64,000 bases of DNA from Sphaerolaimus hirsutus (Eukaryota > Nematoda > Chromadorea > Monhysterida > Sphaerolaimidae). The stretch lies in assembly GCA_964036195.1 (NCBI GenBank), contig CAXIWS010000464.1, forward strand, positions 124,001 through 188,000, in the 5' to 3' direction. Within the stretch, counting starts at the first letter, position 1, and every line of letters starts with the position of its first letter. Shown here one piece after another: positions 23,201 through 33,700 of this stretch. The notes under the pieces are model-generated. The model made no database searches and had not been told where the DNA came from. It was given only the letters and a program-made list of their open reading frames with translations. A program made the position numbers and the translations under genes.

Positions 23201-26200
23201 AGACATAGAGAAAGCGTTTCTGCAGATTAGTCTGCAGGACAGTGACAGAGATGTGACAAGATTTCTGTGGTACAAGGATCCCACGAAACCATCCATGGAG
23301 GACAACATTCAGATTTACAGATTTGCCAGAGTGCCATTTGGTATAATCTGCAGTCCAGCGCTGCTGGCGCTGACAGTCAGATACCACCTGAATCAAGCTG
23401 GCACAGAAAATGCAAAATTGATCGATGAAAATCTGTATGTGGATAATTTGATCCTCAGTGTGGACACAGAGCAGAAAGCAATCGAATTGTACCAGGAATC
23501 CAAAGTGCTGTTCACAGAGGCACAGATGAATCTGAGAGAATGGAACAGCAACAATAAGAACTTTACTTGGCAATTAGCAGAATCAGATGTGGCCAAGGAA
23601 ATTGTCACAACAGTTCTAGGAATGAAGTGGGACACAGAAAGCGACCAGATGTGGCTGAAAACGCCAAAGACAGTTCAACAATCACAATTATCAGAAACTG
23701 ACCAGAAAATCCAACTTCCCACGAAAAGGACAGTTGCAAAGGTGACTGCAGGATGTTTTGATCCAATGGGACTCGTCAGTCCTGTCCTACTGCCAGCAAA
23801 GAGATTTTTGCAAACGTTATGGCATTCAGGACCAAGTGCCAAAGAATGGGATACTCCCCTGTCTGAGGAACAGACAGCAATTTGGCAGCAATTAGAGACA
23901 GAATTGCTCAAGGTTGGACAGATCAAGTTCAATAGAAATTTGAATTATCAGAGTGGTGCAGATGCACAACTGCACATTTTCGTCGATGCCTCAGCAATGG
24001 CATACAGCGCAGCGGCATACATATGCCAGAAAACAGAAAATTACAGCGGCACGTCAAGCCTGCTGTACTCCAGATTGAGACTCGCTCCAAAGAAACTAGA
24101 AGTGACAATTCCACGGCTGGAATTGTTAGCAATGTTGATCGGCAGCAGAATGTCAAAGTTTATTCACAAAGAGCTCAAGGACGTCAAATTCAGTCAAACA
24201 GTTGTATGGTCAGATTCAACCTGTTGTCTGAAGTGGCTAACAACAGCGAAGCCACTGGCATGTTTTGTCAAGAACAGATTGGATGAAATCAAGAAAATTC
24301 AGAGCGAGACAGAGAACATGCACATTAGACACATCACAGGACTGGAGAACCCAGCTGACATGGCCACAAGAGGCATGAATATGTCAGAGTTGGAAGGCAG
24401 TAACCTGTGGTGGAAGGGGCCAGAATGGCTAATGACTGGAGAGTGGCCAGAGCCAAAAGTGGAGCCAGTTACGCCAGAAGTAATGGCAGAAATTAAGAAA
24501 GAAGAGCTCAAGTTCCCAAAAGCCAGTCCAATTTACTTGGGTGCCACACAGCAAGTGGTCAGTGACCCAGATGCCAGCAATGTGCAAGCTGATGAAAGCA
24601 AGCAAAGCAACCCATTGGGAATTGAGATTCAGAGATTCTCATCACTGACAAAGTTACTGGATGCAACAGTATACGTGATGAGATTTGTGCGACAGATGCA
24701 CAAAAAGCGCAGCAAAAATGACAGTCAGAATGGATTGTCAGAAATCATGGAAAGTATCTGTGGTACAATAAAACCACAAGGAATTATCAGCATTGAAGAG
24801 AGAGAAATTGCATTGAAATACTGGATCAAAGTGACGCAACAGAATCATTACAAAGGAGTGGCAGAGATTTTGGCAACAGGCCACAGCAAAGGCAGCCAGG
24901 ATGGCAAGAAAGCAGCTGCAGACCAGCAGTTGATCAAATGGCTCAATGTGCAAATGCATCAGGATGGAATCCTGAAGTGCCACGGCAGAATGGAGCATAC
25001 AGACCCACAGGAGGTCACAGTGCCACTCATACTATTGCCAGCAACGGCTACAGTGACTCAGCTGATCGTCAGAGACCAGCATGAGAAGTTGATGCACGCA
25101 GGAGTGCAACATACATTGGCAGCGATCAGACAAAAGTACTGGATTACACAGGGCAGACGGGTGATCTACAATGTGACGAGAACCTGCCCAACCTGTAAGA
25201 AATTGGGAGTGAAGCCGTACCAGCTTCCACCAATGCCAGATTTGCCAGAAACCAGAGTTCAGAGAGCCAGACCGTTCCAGTACACTGGCTTGGATTATTT
25301 GGGACCAGTTTGGTACAAAGTTGACAAAGATCACAGGAAAATGTGGATCTGTTTGTTCACATGTATGGTGACACGTGCAGTTCACCTGGAAAGTGTGCTG
25401 GACATGACAGCACAGGAATTCCTGAATGCAGTCAGGAGATTCATCGCCAGGCGCGGAAAGCCTGAGGCAGTGATTTCAGACAATGCGACGCAATTCAAAT
25501 TGACAGAGAAAGTGCTCAGCACAAGCACTGACAAGGCCATTAATACTGGGAAAGAATGGTCAGAGATGGTCAAAAGTGGAGCAGTACAGACTTACTGCTC
25601 ACAGCAACAAATTCAGTGGAACATGACTACTCCTATGGCACCATGGCAGGGAGGAGTCTATGAGAGAATGGTAGGCATCACCAAGAAACATTTCAAAGCA
25701 GCAGTGGGGCACAGAATGTTAACCCTGCAAGAATTGTTGACACTTCTGCCAGAAGTCGAGGCAGTGATCAACAGCAGGCCAATCTCTTACATCTATGGTG
25801 ATGTGAAGAGCCTCAGAGTACTGACACCGAAAGACTTCCTGACGGGGGAAGGTCAGATTGGAGCACCACAGTTTGACGCAGACAAAGATGGAGAATTTGT
25901 GCCCAGAATGGATAACGCAGCGAAACTGCAGAAATATTGGGAAACAACCCAGCAAACTTTGGATAAGTTCTGGGACTTGTGGCATCAAGAGTATATCCCA
26001 AGCTTGAGGGAAAGAACTCAGGTGACGCACAAACATGGCAGATTGACAGCGACTCAAGAACCCAAAGTGAATGAAGTTGTGCTGATTTATGAAGAGAACA
26101 TGCCCAGAGGTGCATGGAGGATGGGTCGCATCGAGCAGTTAGAGCCCAGCAAAGATGGACAGATTCGCTCAGCAAAAGTTAGAACTGCCAACAGAAATGT

Positions 26201-26477
26201 GGTCAGCAGACCACTCAATCAATTGTATCCGCTGGAAATCAATTCAAAGACAATGGATATCCCAGAGACAGCAGTGACAGTCAAAGTGGATTTACTGGAC
26301 CCAGCAATTGTCCAGAAACATGTCAGAAATCAGAGCTCGAACAGAGACTCTGTACCAAACCCTGCTCAGAGGAACTCAGCATCAGATAGAGTCCTGAGTG
26401 TGATGAAGCCACCGAAGTCAGCGTCTTCTACCACCGAATCCGGCTGCTTCAAGACCGTAGTGAGAAACGGCCTTTAG
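20271..26477 (+). CDS. BEL/Pao gag-pol polyprotein of element B, truncated by insertion of C
   Basis: Start chosen at the ATG in good context (AAAAATGG); the open frame begins at a GTG 24 bases earlier. Domains by residue from this ATG: coiled, charged N-terminus; Gag of DUF1759 type about 172-320 (FRSWWQMFESHIHN, YLRSLLKG); three zinc knuckles about 415-485 (two exact C-x2-C-x4-H-x4-C); aspartic protease near 609 (FLDTGSQGTYMS); reverse transcriptase with VADIEKAF (about 976) and YVDN (about 1055); RNase H/Peptidase_A17-type region (FVDASAMAYSAAAY about 1235, WSDSTCCLKWL about 1313); integrase HHCC (about 1603-1645) and D, D, E near 1674, 1735 and 1797; DUF5641-like tail about 1896-1990. Native sequence ends at 26398. 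The last 26 codons are read from the inverted LTR of C. The envelope part was cut off and lies at 39016. Confidence 0.92.
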   Translation: MVSPTGHIRKTLGPAKHRVESRLAREFAKYDLELFAEASKDDKRTEMRRVIASVKQEGAKLESAMNAVKTQFDAWRDIVKDIDEPDQMEQEQKIYQDSYEEYANMSDLVTQKVVAMNVYIEELQDMIQQQSGNTMYEVNTAFIQQMAAQMALTAQGAAPGASSTNATTAKSVKLQKLEVEQFTGEIVKFRSWWQMFESHIHNRTDLEDISKFSYLRSLLKGSAFGMISGLSVTAENYAPAIAMLKKRYDQPVVVRNTLMSNIMKLRQARNTCQDMRILFDAIERLLQQLESLGESVEHPMLLSQLQQKVPPEVLREIQKEQGTEEALTVEKFRKLFGQQLALSEAVQHAQQTEAPVQQSRQGFGNNPRAQQFNNRFQGNGNRFRGPENPRTSTGSMSVIQNGQSAPQAGFMNPGRPCVFCNDTQQLHFNDKCPKFKTARERRVILSKAERCLRCLQKGHYMNQCQFTRSCFYCKSNRHHTAVCPEKFGDNGNGNAGRQIPAFKANGQQSGQQSANNGRKSVPMAGRPAQSQQRKATVNCVTVEEAGPEMVETETISSTVVTEPNTKQQNTSVNLLVNRNMSMLMTARTVIEASEMDTEMEPEQPPLQIQAFLDTGSQGTYMSEKVAKKLNLKSTGEHHIQVYTFGNEKPHYKVVQQVEFRMRLRNGQKVDMVADVVPTLTTEQVKVPVSEQDEKYLQKYFPDESYFADRIPKEKGTECKFKPDIIVGLNYFWDLMSRNTSTTRLPSGLYVIPSELGLLMGGEQLTSNRNQWTTDGAYPVVVNTIVHQIQREKWYEEAPLSIAPVPNVKDMDRLDTIGIMDQPDLVEDDEAIKQFNESVQRNPDGRYSVKFMYKPNLYELPDNKAMAFKRFRYLTNRLKRDPELLEKIQAIMKAQEEQGVIEKVQEDIMDGRKFHILPHQPVITPEKTTTKVREVYDASAKLPGMPSLNECMYRGPVILPQLVGMLMRFRLHGIALVADIEKAFLQISLQDSDRDVTRFLWYKDPTKPSMEDNIQIYRFARVPFGIICSPALLALTVRYHLNQAGTENAKLIDENLYVDNLILSVDTEQKAIELYQESKVLFTEAQMNLREWNSNNKNFTWQLAESDVAKEIVTTVLGMKWDTESDQMWLKTPKTVQQSQLSETDQKIQLPTKRTVAKVTAGCFDPMGLVSPVLLPAKRFLQTLWHSGPSAKEWDTPLSEEQTAIWQQLETELLKVGQIKFNRNLNYQSGADAQLHIFVDASAMAYSAAAYICQKTENYSGTSSLLYSRLRLAPKKLEVTIPRLELLAMLIGSRMSKFIHKELKDVKFSQTVVWSDSTCCLKWLTTAKPLACFVKNRLDEIKKIQSETENMHIRHITGLENPADMATRGMNMSELEGSNLWWKGPEWLMTGEWPEPKVEPVTPEVMAEIKKEELKFPKASPIYLGATQQVVSDPDASNVQADESKQSNPLGIEIQRFSSLTKLLDATVYVMRFVRQMHKKRSKNDSQNGLSEIMESICGTIKPQGIISIEEREIALKYWIKVTQQNHYKGVAEILATGHSKGSQDGKKAAADQQLIKWLNVQMHQDGILKCHGRMEHTDPQEVTVPLILLPATATVTQLIVRDQHEKLMHAGVQHTLAAIRQKYWITQGRRVIYNVTRTCPTCKKLGVKPYQLPPMPDLPETRVQRARPFQYTGLDYLGPVWYKVDKDHRKMWICLFTCMVTRAVHLESVLDMTAQEFLNAVRRFIARRGKPEAVISDNATQFKLTEKVLSTSTDKAINTGKEWSEMVKSGAVQTYCSQQQIQWNMTTPMAPWQGGVYERMVGITKKHFKAAVGHRMLTLQELLTLLPEVEAVINSRPISYIYGDVKSLRVLTPKDFLTGEGQIGAPQFDADKDGEFVPRMDNAAKLQKYWETTQQTLDKFWDLWHQEYIPSLRERTQVTHKHGRLTATQEPKVNEVVLIYEENMPRGAWRMGRIEQLEPSKDGQIRSAKVRTANRNVVSRPLNQLYPLEINSKTMDIPETAVTVKVDLLDPAIVQKHVRNQSSNRDSVPNPAQRNSASDRVLSVMKPPKSASSTTESGCFKTVVRNGL
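26394..26398 (+). repeat. target site duplication of element C, left copy (CTGAG)
   Basis: CTGAG directly before TGTGATGAAG, the inverted LTR end, and again after the far LTR at 39011-39015. The uninterrupted sequence in A has CTGAG once, confirming a 5-bp duplication. Confidence 0.96.
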
Positions 26478-27718
26478 AGTGGTTGATTTCCCGTTGTTGC
26501 CGAACGTCCACTTGTCGACAGCCAAGTTGAGTTTATTTCGTAGTTGTGTGTTGAAAAGGGGTTTCGAGATTGTTTCAGGTACTTTATTTCGATCAGATAC
26601 AGCGTGTTACAAAAGCGCAAAGCCTAGCGAGCTTCCTAGTCGAAGTTTCTATCGCTAGCTTATTTTGTTCACTTGGGGTGGGTCCGCAGACTGCAGACTT
26701 GAGTTGGGTCAGAAGACTAAAGTAAAAACTTTCAAAGTAGCTAAGACACGGAAATCACGTATAGAAAAACAGCTACAGTAATTTCCTAATACAAATGCAC
26801 AAATAAGACATAAATGCAACAAATAAACACATCTAGCCGAAACAGTTGCCTTATACTGCGCGTGCATACATTCAAATAATTATGGTAAAGAAATACCAGG
26901 TACAAATTGGACTAATAGAAAACTATTAATCTTGAGAGGCGCGAAGTCGGCAAACTCGGCCGATTTACTAATTTGGTTCAATTTGTCAGAAAACATTGAC
27001 GCACATTGGAACTAATATAATAGAGCTTGAAAACTGTAAATAGTAGTGTAAATGTTCCTAATGACGTAAATAGAATAAGGTATATTCAAAATGATAATAA
27101 TAATCACTTCCTGGAAACGTATATTTCATAATTGGCAAATTGGGACTTATTCGAGGTAAATGGGTACAATAATTGAGCAGGGTTTGTAATATTCTCAGTT
27201 TGAGCAGGGTATTATAATATCAAAGTAAATATAATATAACTTATGAACAGGGTTATAACAATTATGCCTATGCGAAGGGCTTTGTAAAGTAAATGCTAGT
27301 TGCACGCAGGGCACTATTTCTCTATTAGGACGCTGGCCAAAGTAAATACGTAGCACATAAATATTTTACAAGATTTGACTTTCCCAAATTGCAAGTAATC
27401 CATGTAAATGTATATATAATAATAATCAGAAAATTATGGCGAGTTGAATGAGCCTAATTTCATATTAATACACCTAATAATAACTTATTTGACTTTTTAA
27501 CCTAAATATTTCACATAAACCTATCAATAACTTATAGAACACTTTCTCAATTGAATATTCTCCATGGGTAAATAATATAGTGCAGAAAATATAATTTGCG
27601 TGGTAAATTAATATAGTGCATAAATGTAAAATAGTGCAAATAAGTAAATGTGCGAATATGAGCCTAATTATCAATTCTCTGTATTTCTTTATCCATCCAT
27701 TTTGCCACGGTCAGCACA
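26399..27718 (-). repeat. 3' LTR of element C
   Basis: 1,320 bp, TG...CA ends when read on the - strand. TATA-like box at 26850-26855 and AATAAA at 26583-26588 (both - strand). It is longer than the LTR of B mainly because of an imperfect local duplication near 26679-26730. Confidence 0.97.
26583..26588 (-). terminator. polyadenylation signal AATAAA in the 3' LTR of C
   Basis: AATAAA on the - strand, at the conserved LTR position; this is the copy expected to end the genomic transcript of C. Confidence 0.6.
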
Positions 27719-27732
27719 CTCCGGGCGGAAGA

Positions 27733-27759
27733 GTTGCTGCACCCCGTTGTTGCAGCAAC
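27733..27759 (-). other. conserved 9-bp hairpin after the stop codon of C
   Basis: Same perfect GTTGCTGCA/TGCAGCAAC stem as in A and B; on the - strand it begins one base after the TGA at 27763-27761. The loop reads ACAACGGGG. Confidence 0.75.
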
Positions 27760-27760
27760 G

Positions 27761-30700
27761 TCACATGCTGGTGGTGGTGGGCGCCAACGTGATGAGTGGC
27801 GTTTCCACAGTTGCCTCGGTGGTGAACGTGGTCGTGCGCGAAGTCGTGGGCGTGCGTGAAATCGCAGGTTCGGTTGCTGGTGATGCCAACGCCGACCTAG
27901 CCTGATGATGAAGCAGATAGTTGCCCGTGTCGCTTCCTGCGCGTTCGCGTGTGGTGAATTTGCGGATATCAGGCATGTGAACACTGTCTCTGTTCATGGC
28001 TCTGACTTGTCCCTCATCAGCTGAACTTTCATCTGGCTGAACGTACGCTGATAGTGACTTTGCCATTCTGTCCTCTGTTTCTGCTCTCTTGGCAAATCTG
28101 ACGGACTGTGTTGAGTTGGATCTGGCTCTCCTCTTGATTGCTGGTCTCAACTCTGTTTTGCGTACTTTTCTCTGTGGATAATTGGTCTCTTTCTGAGTTG
28201 ATTTCTTGATAGTGTATCTGATGGCTCTGAAGCATAGCCATATGCACTTAAATGGACACACTATGCATTTCCATATGCATGTGTATACATACGGTGGGAT
28301 CACTGGTTTCCCTGTGGCAATCCTCCAATTGTACCACAGGTATCCTGCAGCTACAATTCCGGCTATCAGGATTGTGATCCCTAGCAGCATTGCGATTGTG
28401 TTGATGATCACTTGAAAGGGTCCTTTCAGCATTCCTCCCATAAAGTTGGTGTATCCTTTTGATACTCCAGAAATATAGTGACCATATGCTTTGCCGATTC
28501 CTGCTGCTGTCTGTCCAATTCCAGCCCCAATGCCTTCTATTGAATTTCTGATCACTCTGGGATCCAATGACATATCTGCTGTGTAATCAATCAACTGATT
28601 CTGCACATGCTCTAGATTCTGTAGTCTCTGAATCTGGCCTCTGACATCCATGAAATTGGTCGCTCTGTTGACAATGTTGGTGAACAGGTGAGGCGCATCA
28701 AACGTGAAGGCCTGCCACTGTCCTTTCCATGTCATTTCAATTGGCGTCTCTGTGACATGCACCATTCCATGTGCGGACTTCCACTGTCCATGTTCATTTC
28801 TGTACAGGTGCGGTGTGGTGTGGCTGCAGTCCTCTTCTGGTGATTTCTCCACCAAGTCTCTGCTGCCTGGGCTCTTAAACCACAAGGGCCCGTCTTTGTC
28901 CAATCTCATTGGTGTGTATTTGTAGCATGTCTCTCCCACTTTTCCCGTTTGATAAATTATGTATGGCTGTACTTCCTTGCATTCCCAAAACATAATTGCT
29001 TCTCCAGCCCATTCTGCATGAACATCCTGTCTTCCCAGCATGGCTCGCATCCCCAGTGTTGGATCGATGCGGAAAAGCTGAGTCAACATGTCCAGTTGGT
29101 TCTTGCGAAGTTGACATAATTGATGCCATACAATCGCAAATTGTGCCTGAGTCATCTCTCTAACCACATGTTGCAGGAACTGAAACTTGGAGTTTCTGTC
29201 GTCCAATCTGGCATACAATGTTCCACTGATTGTCGATTCTCTTGCCTCCACTATCTTTCCTGGCATTGCCCATTCCACAGGCACATCTTCTCTTCTGTCA
29301 AACTGGATGAATACACCTCCTTGATCGGTGTAGTATGTGTCTCCCGGAACACATTCTGAGCCAATTGGCCTCTTTGTCTTGTTGCTGTGGGAGTATGCTG
29401 CTTGCAACTTTGATACAATAATTGTCTGGCCAGATATCTCTGACTTGAATCTGCCAATTCTCTCATATGCACATTGATGCTTGAAGTTCTCCGTGTCCCA
29501 CACTGTGATTCCATAGTTGTGGTCTCTGCAATGTCCCATCATGGCTCTGCACTGGCTGAAATCTTGCAAGTCGCTGATTACAGTCTTTCCATCAAGTGAA
29601 GCTACGGTTCCTTCTTCCATGTAGAAGTTACTGACGACATTCTCTTTGTCATGGCAACACCATGAATATTCTACATTCAAGGTTTGATTAGTCGTCCACA
29701 CTCTGGGCTCCATTTCTACCAAAGGTGTTCCTCTGAACATCTTGTGAATTCTTGCATAGTTACAGGCTACCACGCCAACTTGCTGGTATTTCTCAAAATT
29801 GCCTGTAATACCTTTTGCTCCCCAGAAACTGGTGTGTGTGATGATTTCTTTGATTCTGATGTAGCATCTGTATGCTTTCTCTTTCTGTGGAATCTGTCTC
29901 TGTGCGTAAAGTGTAACTTTCATTGCCTTGACAAAATTCCTTGGTGGGATATGGCACTGCACTTCTTCAGGAACTGTAAGCGCATGTCCATGCCTCCCAC
30001 TGGTACAAATCTGGTACTTCTGGCTTTGTGAATTGATCACTTGTTCCACAGGATGATCTTTGATTGCATCCTTGAATCTCTCATAAGTCTGCATTTCTCT
30101 GACAGATTTTGGTGGCCATTCTGAAGGCAAAGGCGGCAATCCATGATGTACTGCCAATGATGGTGGCCTTACTGTCGAGGTTTCTAGAACGTATGTTCTG
30201 GAAAATACTTCGCTGTAAGCTTTGCCGGCTTCTCTCAGCGTTGCTGACTCTGACATGCCTGTCAGCATCAACACCATGCACAGCATTCCAATCACTAGAT
30301 TGCTGGTGGTTGCTGTGGCCTTCCCTGTTGCACTCCTCAGGACTCTATCTGATGCTGAGTTCCTCTGAGTAGGGTTTGGAACAGAGTCTCTGTTTGAGCT
30401 CTGATTTCTGACATGTTTCTGGACAATTGCTGGGTCCAGTAAATCCACTTTGACTGTCACTGCTGTCTCTGGGATATCCATTGTCTTTGAATTGATTTCC
30501 AGCGGATACAATTGATTGAGTGGTCTGCTGACCACATTTCTGTTGGCAGTTTTGACTTTTGCTGAGCGAATCTGTCCATCTTTGCTGGGCTCTAGCTGTT
30601 CGATGCGACCCATCCTCCATGCACCTCTGGGCATGTTTTCTTCATAAATCAGCACAACTTCATTCACTTTGGGTTCTTGAGTCGCTGTCAATCTGCCATG

Positions 30701-33700
30701 TTTGTGTGTCACCTGAGTTCTTTCCCTCAAGCTCGGAATGTACTCTTGATGCCACAGGTCCCAGAACTTATCCAAAGTTTGCTGGGTTGTTTCCCAGTAT
30801 TTTTGCAATTTCGCTGCATTATCCATTCTGGGCACAAATTCTCCATCTTTGTCTGCATCAAACTGTGGTGCTCCAATCTGACCTTCCCCTGTCAGGAAGT
30901 CTTTTGGCGTCAGCACTCTGAGGCTCTTTACATCACCATAGATGTAAGAGATTGGCCTGCTGTTGATCACTGCCTCGACTTCTGGCAGAAGTGTCAACAA
31001 TTCTTGCAAGGTCAACATTCTGTGCCCCACAGCTGCTTTGAAATGTTTTTTTGTGATGCCCACCATTCTCTCATAGACTCCTCCTTGCCATGGTGCCATA
31101 GGAGTAGTCATGTTCCACTGGATTTGTTGCTGTGAGCAGTAAGTCTGTACTGCTCCACTTTTGACCATCTCTGACCATTCTTTTCCAATATTAATGGCCT
31201 TGTCCGTACTTGTGCTGAGCACTTTCTCTGTCAATTTGAATTGCGTCGCATTGTCTGAAATTACTGCCTCAGGCTTTCCGCGCCTGGCGATGAATCTCCT
31301 GACTGCGTTCAGGAATTCTTGTGCTGTCATGTCTAGCACACTTTCCAGGTGGACTGCACGTGTCACCATACATGTGAACAAACATATCCACATTTTCCTG
31401 TGATCTTTGTCCACTTTGTACCAAACTGGTCCCAAATAATCCAAGCCCGTATACTGGAACGGTCTGGCTCTCTGAACTCTGGTTTCTGGCAAATCTGGCA
31501 TTGGTGGAAGCTGGTACGGCTTCGCTCCCAATTTCTTACAGGTTGGGCAGGTTCTCGTCACATTGTAGATCACCCGTCTGCCCTGTGTAATCCAGTACTT
31601 TTGTCTGATCGCGGCCAATGTATGTTGCACTCCTGCGTGCATCAACTTCTCATGCTGGTCTCTGATGACCAGCTGAGTCACTGTAGCCGTTGCTGGCAAC
31701 AGTATGAGTGGCACTGTGACCTCCTGTGGGTCAGTATGCTCCATTCTGCCGTGGCACTTCAGGATTCCATCCTGATGCATCTGCACATTGAGCCATTTGA
31801 TCAACTGCTGGTCTGCAGCTGTTTTCTTGCTATTCTGGCTGCCTCTGCTGTGGCCTGTTGCCAGAATCTCTGCCACTCCTTGGTAATGATTCTGTTGCGT
31901 CACTTTGATCCAGTATTTCAATGCAATTTCTCTCTCTTCAATGCTGATAATTCCCTGTGGTTTTATTGTACCACAGATACTTTTCATGATTTCTGACAAT
32001 CCATTCTGACTGTCATTTCTGTTGCGCTTTTTGTGCATCTGTCGCACAAATCTCATCACGTATACTGTTGCATCCAGTAACTTTGTCAGTGATGAGAATC
32101 TCTGAATCTCAATTCCCAATGGGTTGCTTTGCTTGCTTTCATCAGCTTGTACATTGCTGGCATCTGGGTCACTGACCACTTGCTGTGTGGCGCCCAGGTA
32201 AATTGGACTGGCCTTTGGGAACTTGAGCTCTTCTTTCTTGATTTCTGCCATTACTTCTGGCGTAACTGGCTCCACTTTCGGCTCTGGCCACTCTCCAGTC
32301 ATTAGCCATTCTGGTCCCTTCCACCACAGGTTACTGCCTTCCAACTCTGACATATTCATGCCTCTTGTGGCCATGTCAGCTGGGTTCTCCAGTCCTGCGA
32401 TGTGTCTGATGTGCATGTTCTCTGTCTCACTCTGAATTTTCCTGATTTCATCCAATCTGTTCTTGACAAAACATGCCAGTGGCTTCGCTGTTGTCAGCCA
32501 CTTCAGACAACAGGTTGAATCTGACCATACAACTGTTTGACTGAATTTGACGTCCTTGAGCTCTTTGTGAATAAACTTTGACATTCTGCTACCAATCAAC
32601 ATTGCTAACAATTCCAGCCGTGGAATTGTCACTTCTGGTTTCTTTGGAGCGAGTCTCAATCTGGAGTACAGCAGGCTTGACGTGCCGCTGTCATTTTCTG
32701 TTTTCTGGCATATGTATGCCGCTGCGCTGTATGCCATTGCTGAGGCATCGACGAAAATGTGCAGTTGTGCATCTGCACCACTCTGATAATTCAAATTTCT
32801 GTTGAACTTGATCTGTCCAACCTTGAGCAATTCTATCTCCAATTGCTGCCAAATTGCTGTCTGTTCCTCAGACAGGGGAGTATCCCACTCTTTGGCACTT
32901 GGTCCTGAATGCCATAACGTTTGCAAAAATCTCTTTGCTGGCAGTAGGACAGGACTGACGAGTCCCATTGGATCAAAACATCCCGCAGTCACCTTCGCAA
33001 CTGTCCTTTTCGTGGGAAGTTTGATTTTCTGGTCAGTTTCTGATAATTGTGATTGCTGAACTGTCTTTGGCGTTTTCAGCCACATCTGGTCGCTTTCTGT
33101 GTCCCATTTCATTCCTAGGACTGTTGTGACAATTTCTTTGGCCACATCTGACTCTGCCAATTGCCAAGTAAAGCTCTTATTGTTGCTGTTCCATTCTCTC
33201 AGATTCATCTGTGCCTCTGTGAACAGCACTTTGGATTCCTGGTACAATTCGATTGCTTTCTGCTCTGTGTCCACACTGAGGATCAAATTATCCACATACA
33301 GATTTTCATCGATCAATTTTGCATTTTCTGTGCCAGCTTGATTCAGGTGGTATCTGACTGTCAGTGCCAGCAGCGCTGGACTGCAGATTATACCAAATGG
33401 CACTCTGGCAAATCTGTAAATCTGAATGTTGTCCTCCATGGATGGTTTCGTGGGATCCTTGTACCACAGAAATCTTGTCACATCTCTGTCACTGTCCTGC
33501 AGACTAATCTGCAGAAACGCTTTCTCTATGTCTGCGACCAGGGCGATTCCATGCAACCGGAATCGCATCAGCATCCCTACCAACTGTGGTAGTATCACTG
33601 GACCGCGATACATGCACTCATTCAAGCTTGGCATGCCTGGCGGTTTTGCTGAGGCATCATATACCTCTCTGACCTTTGTGGTAGTTTTCTCTGGCGTTAT

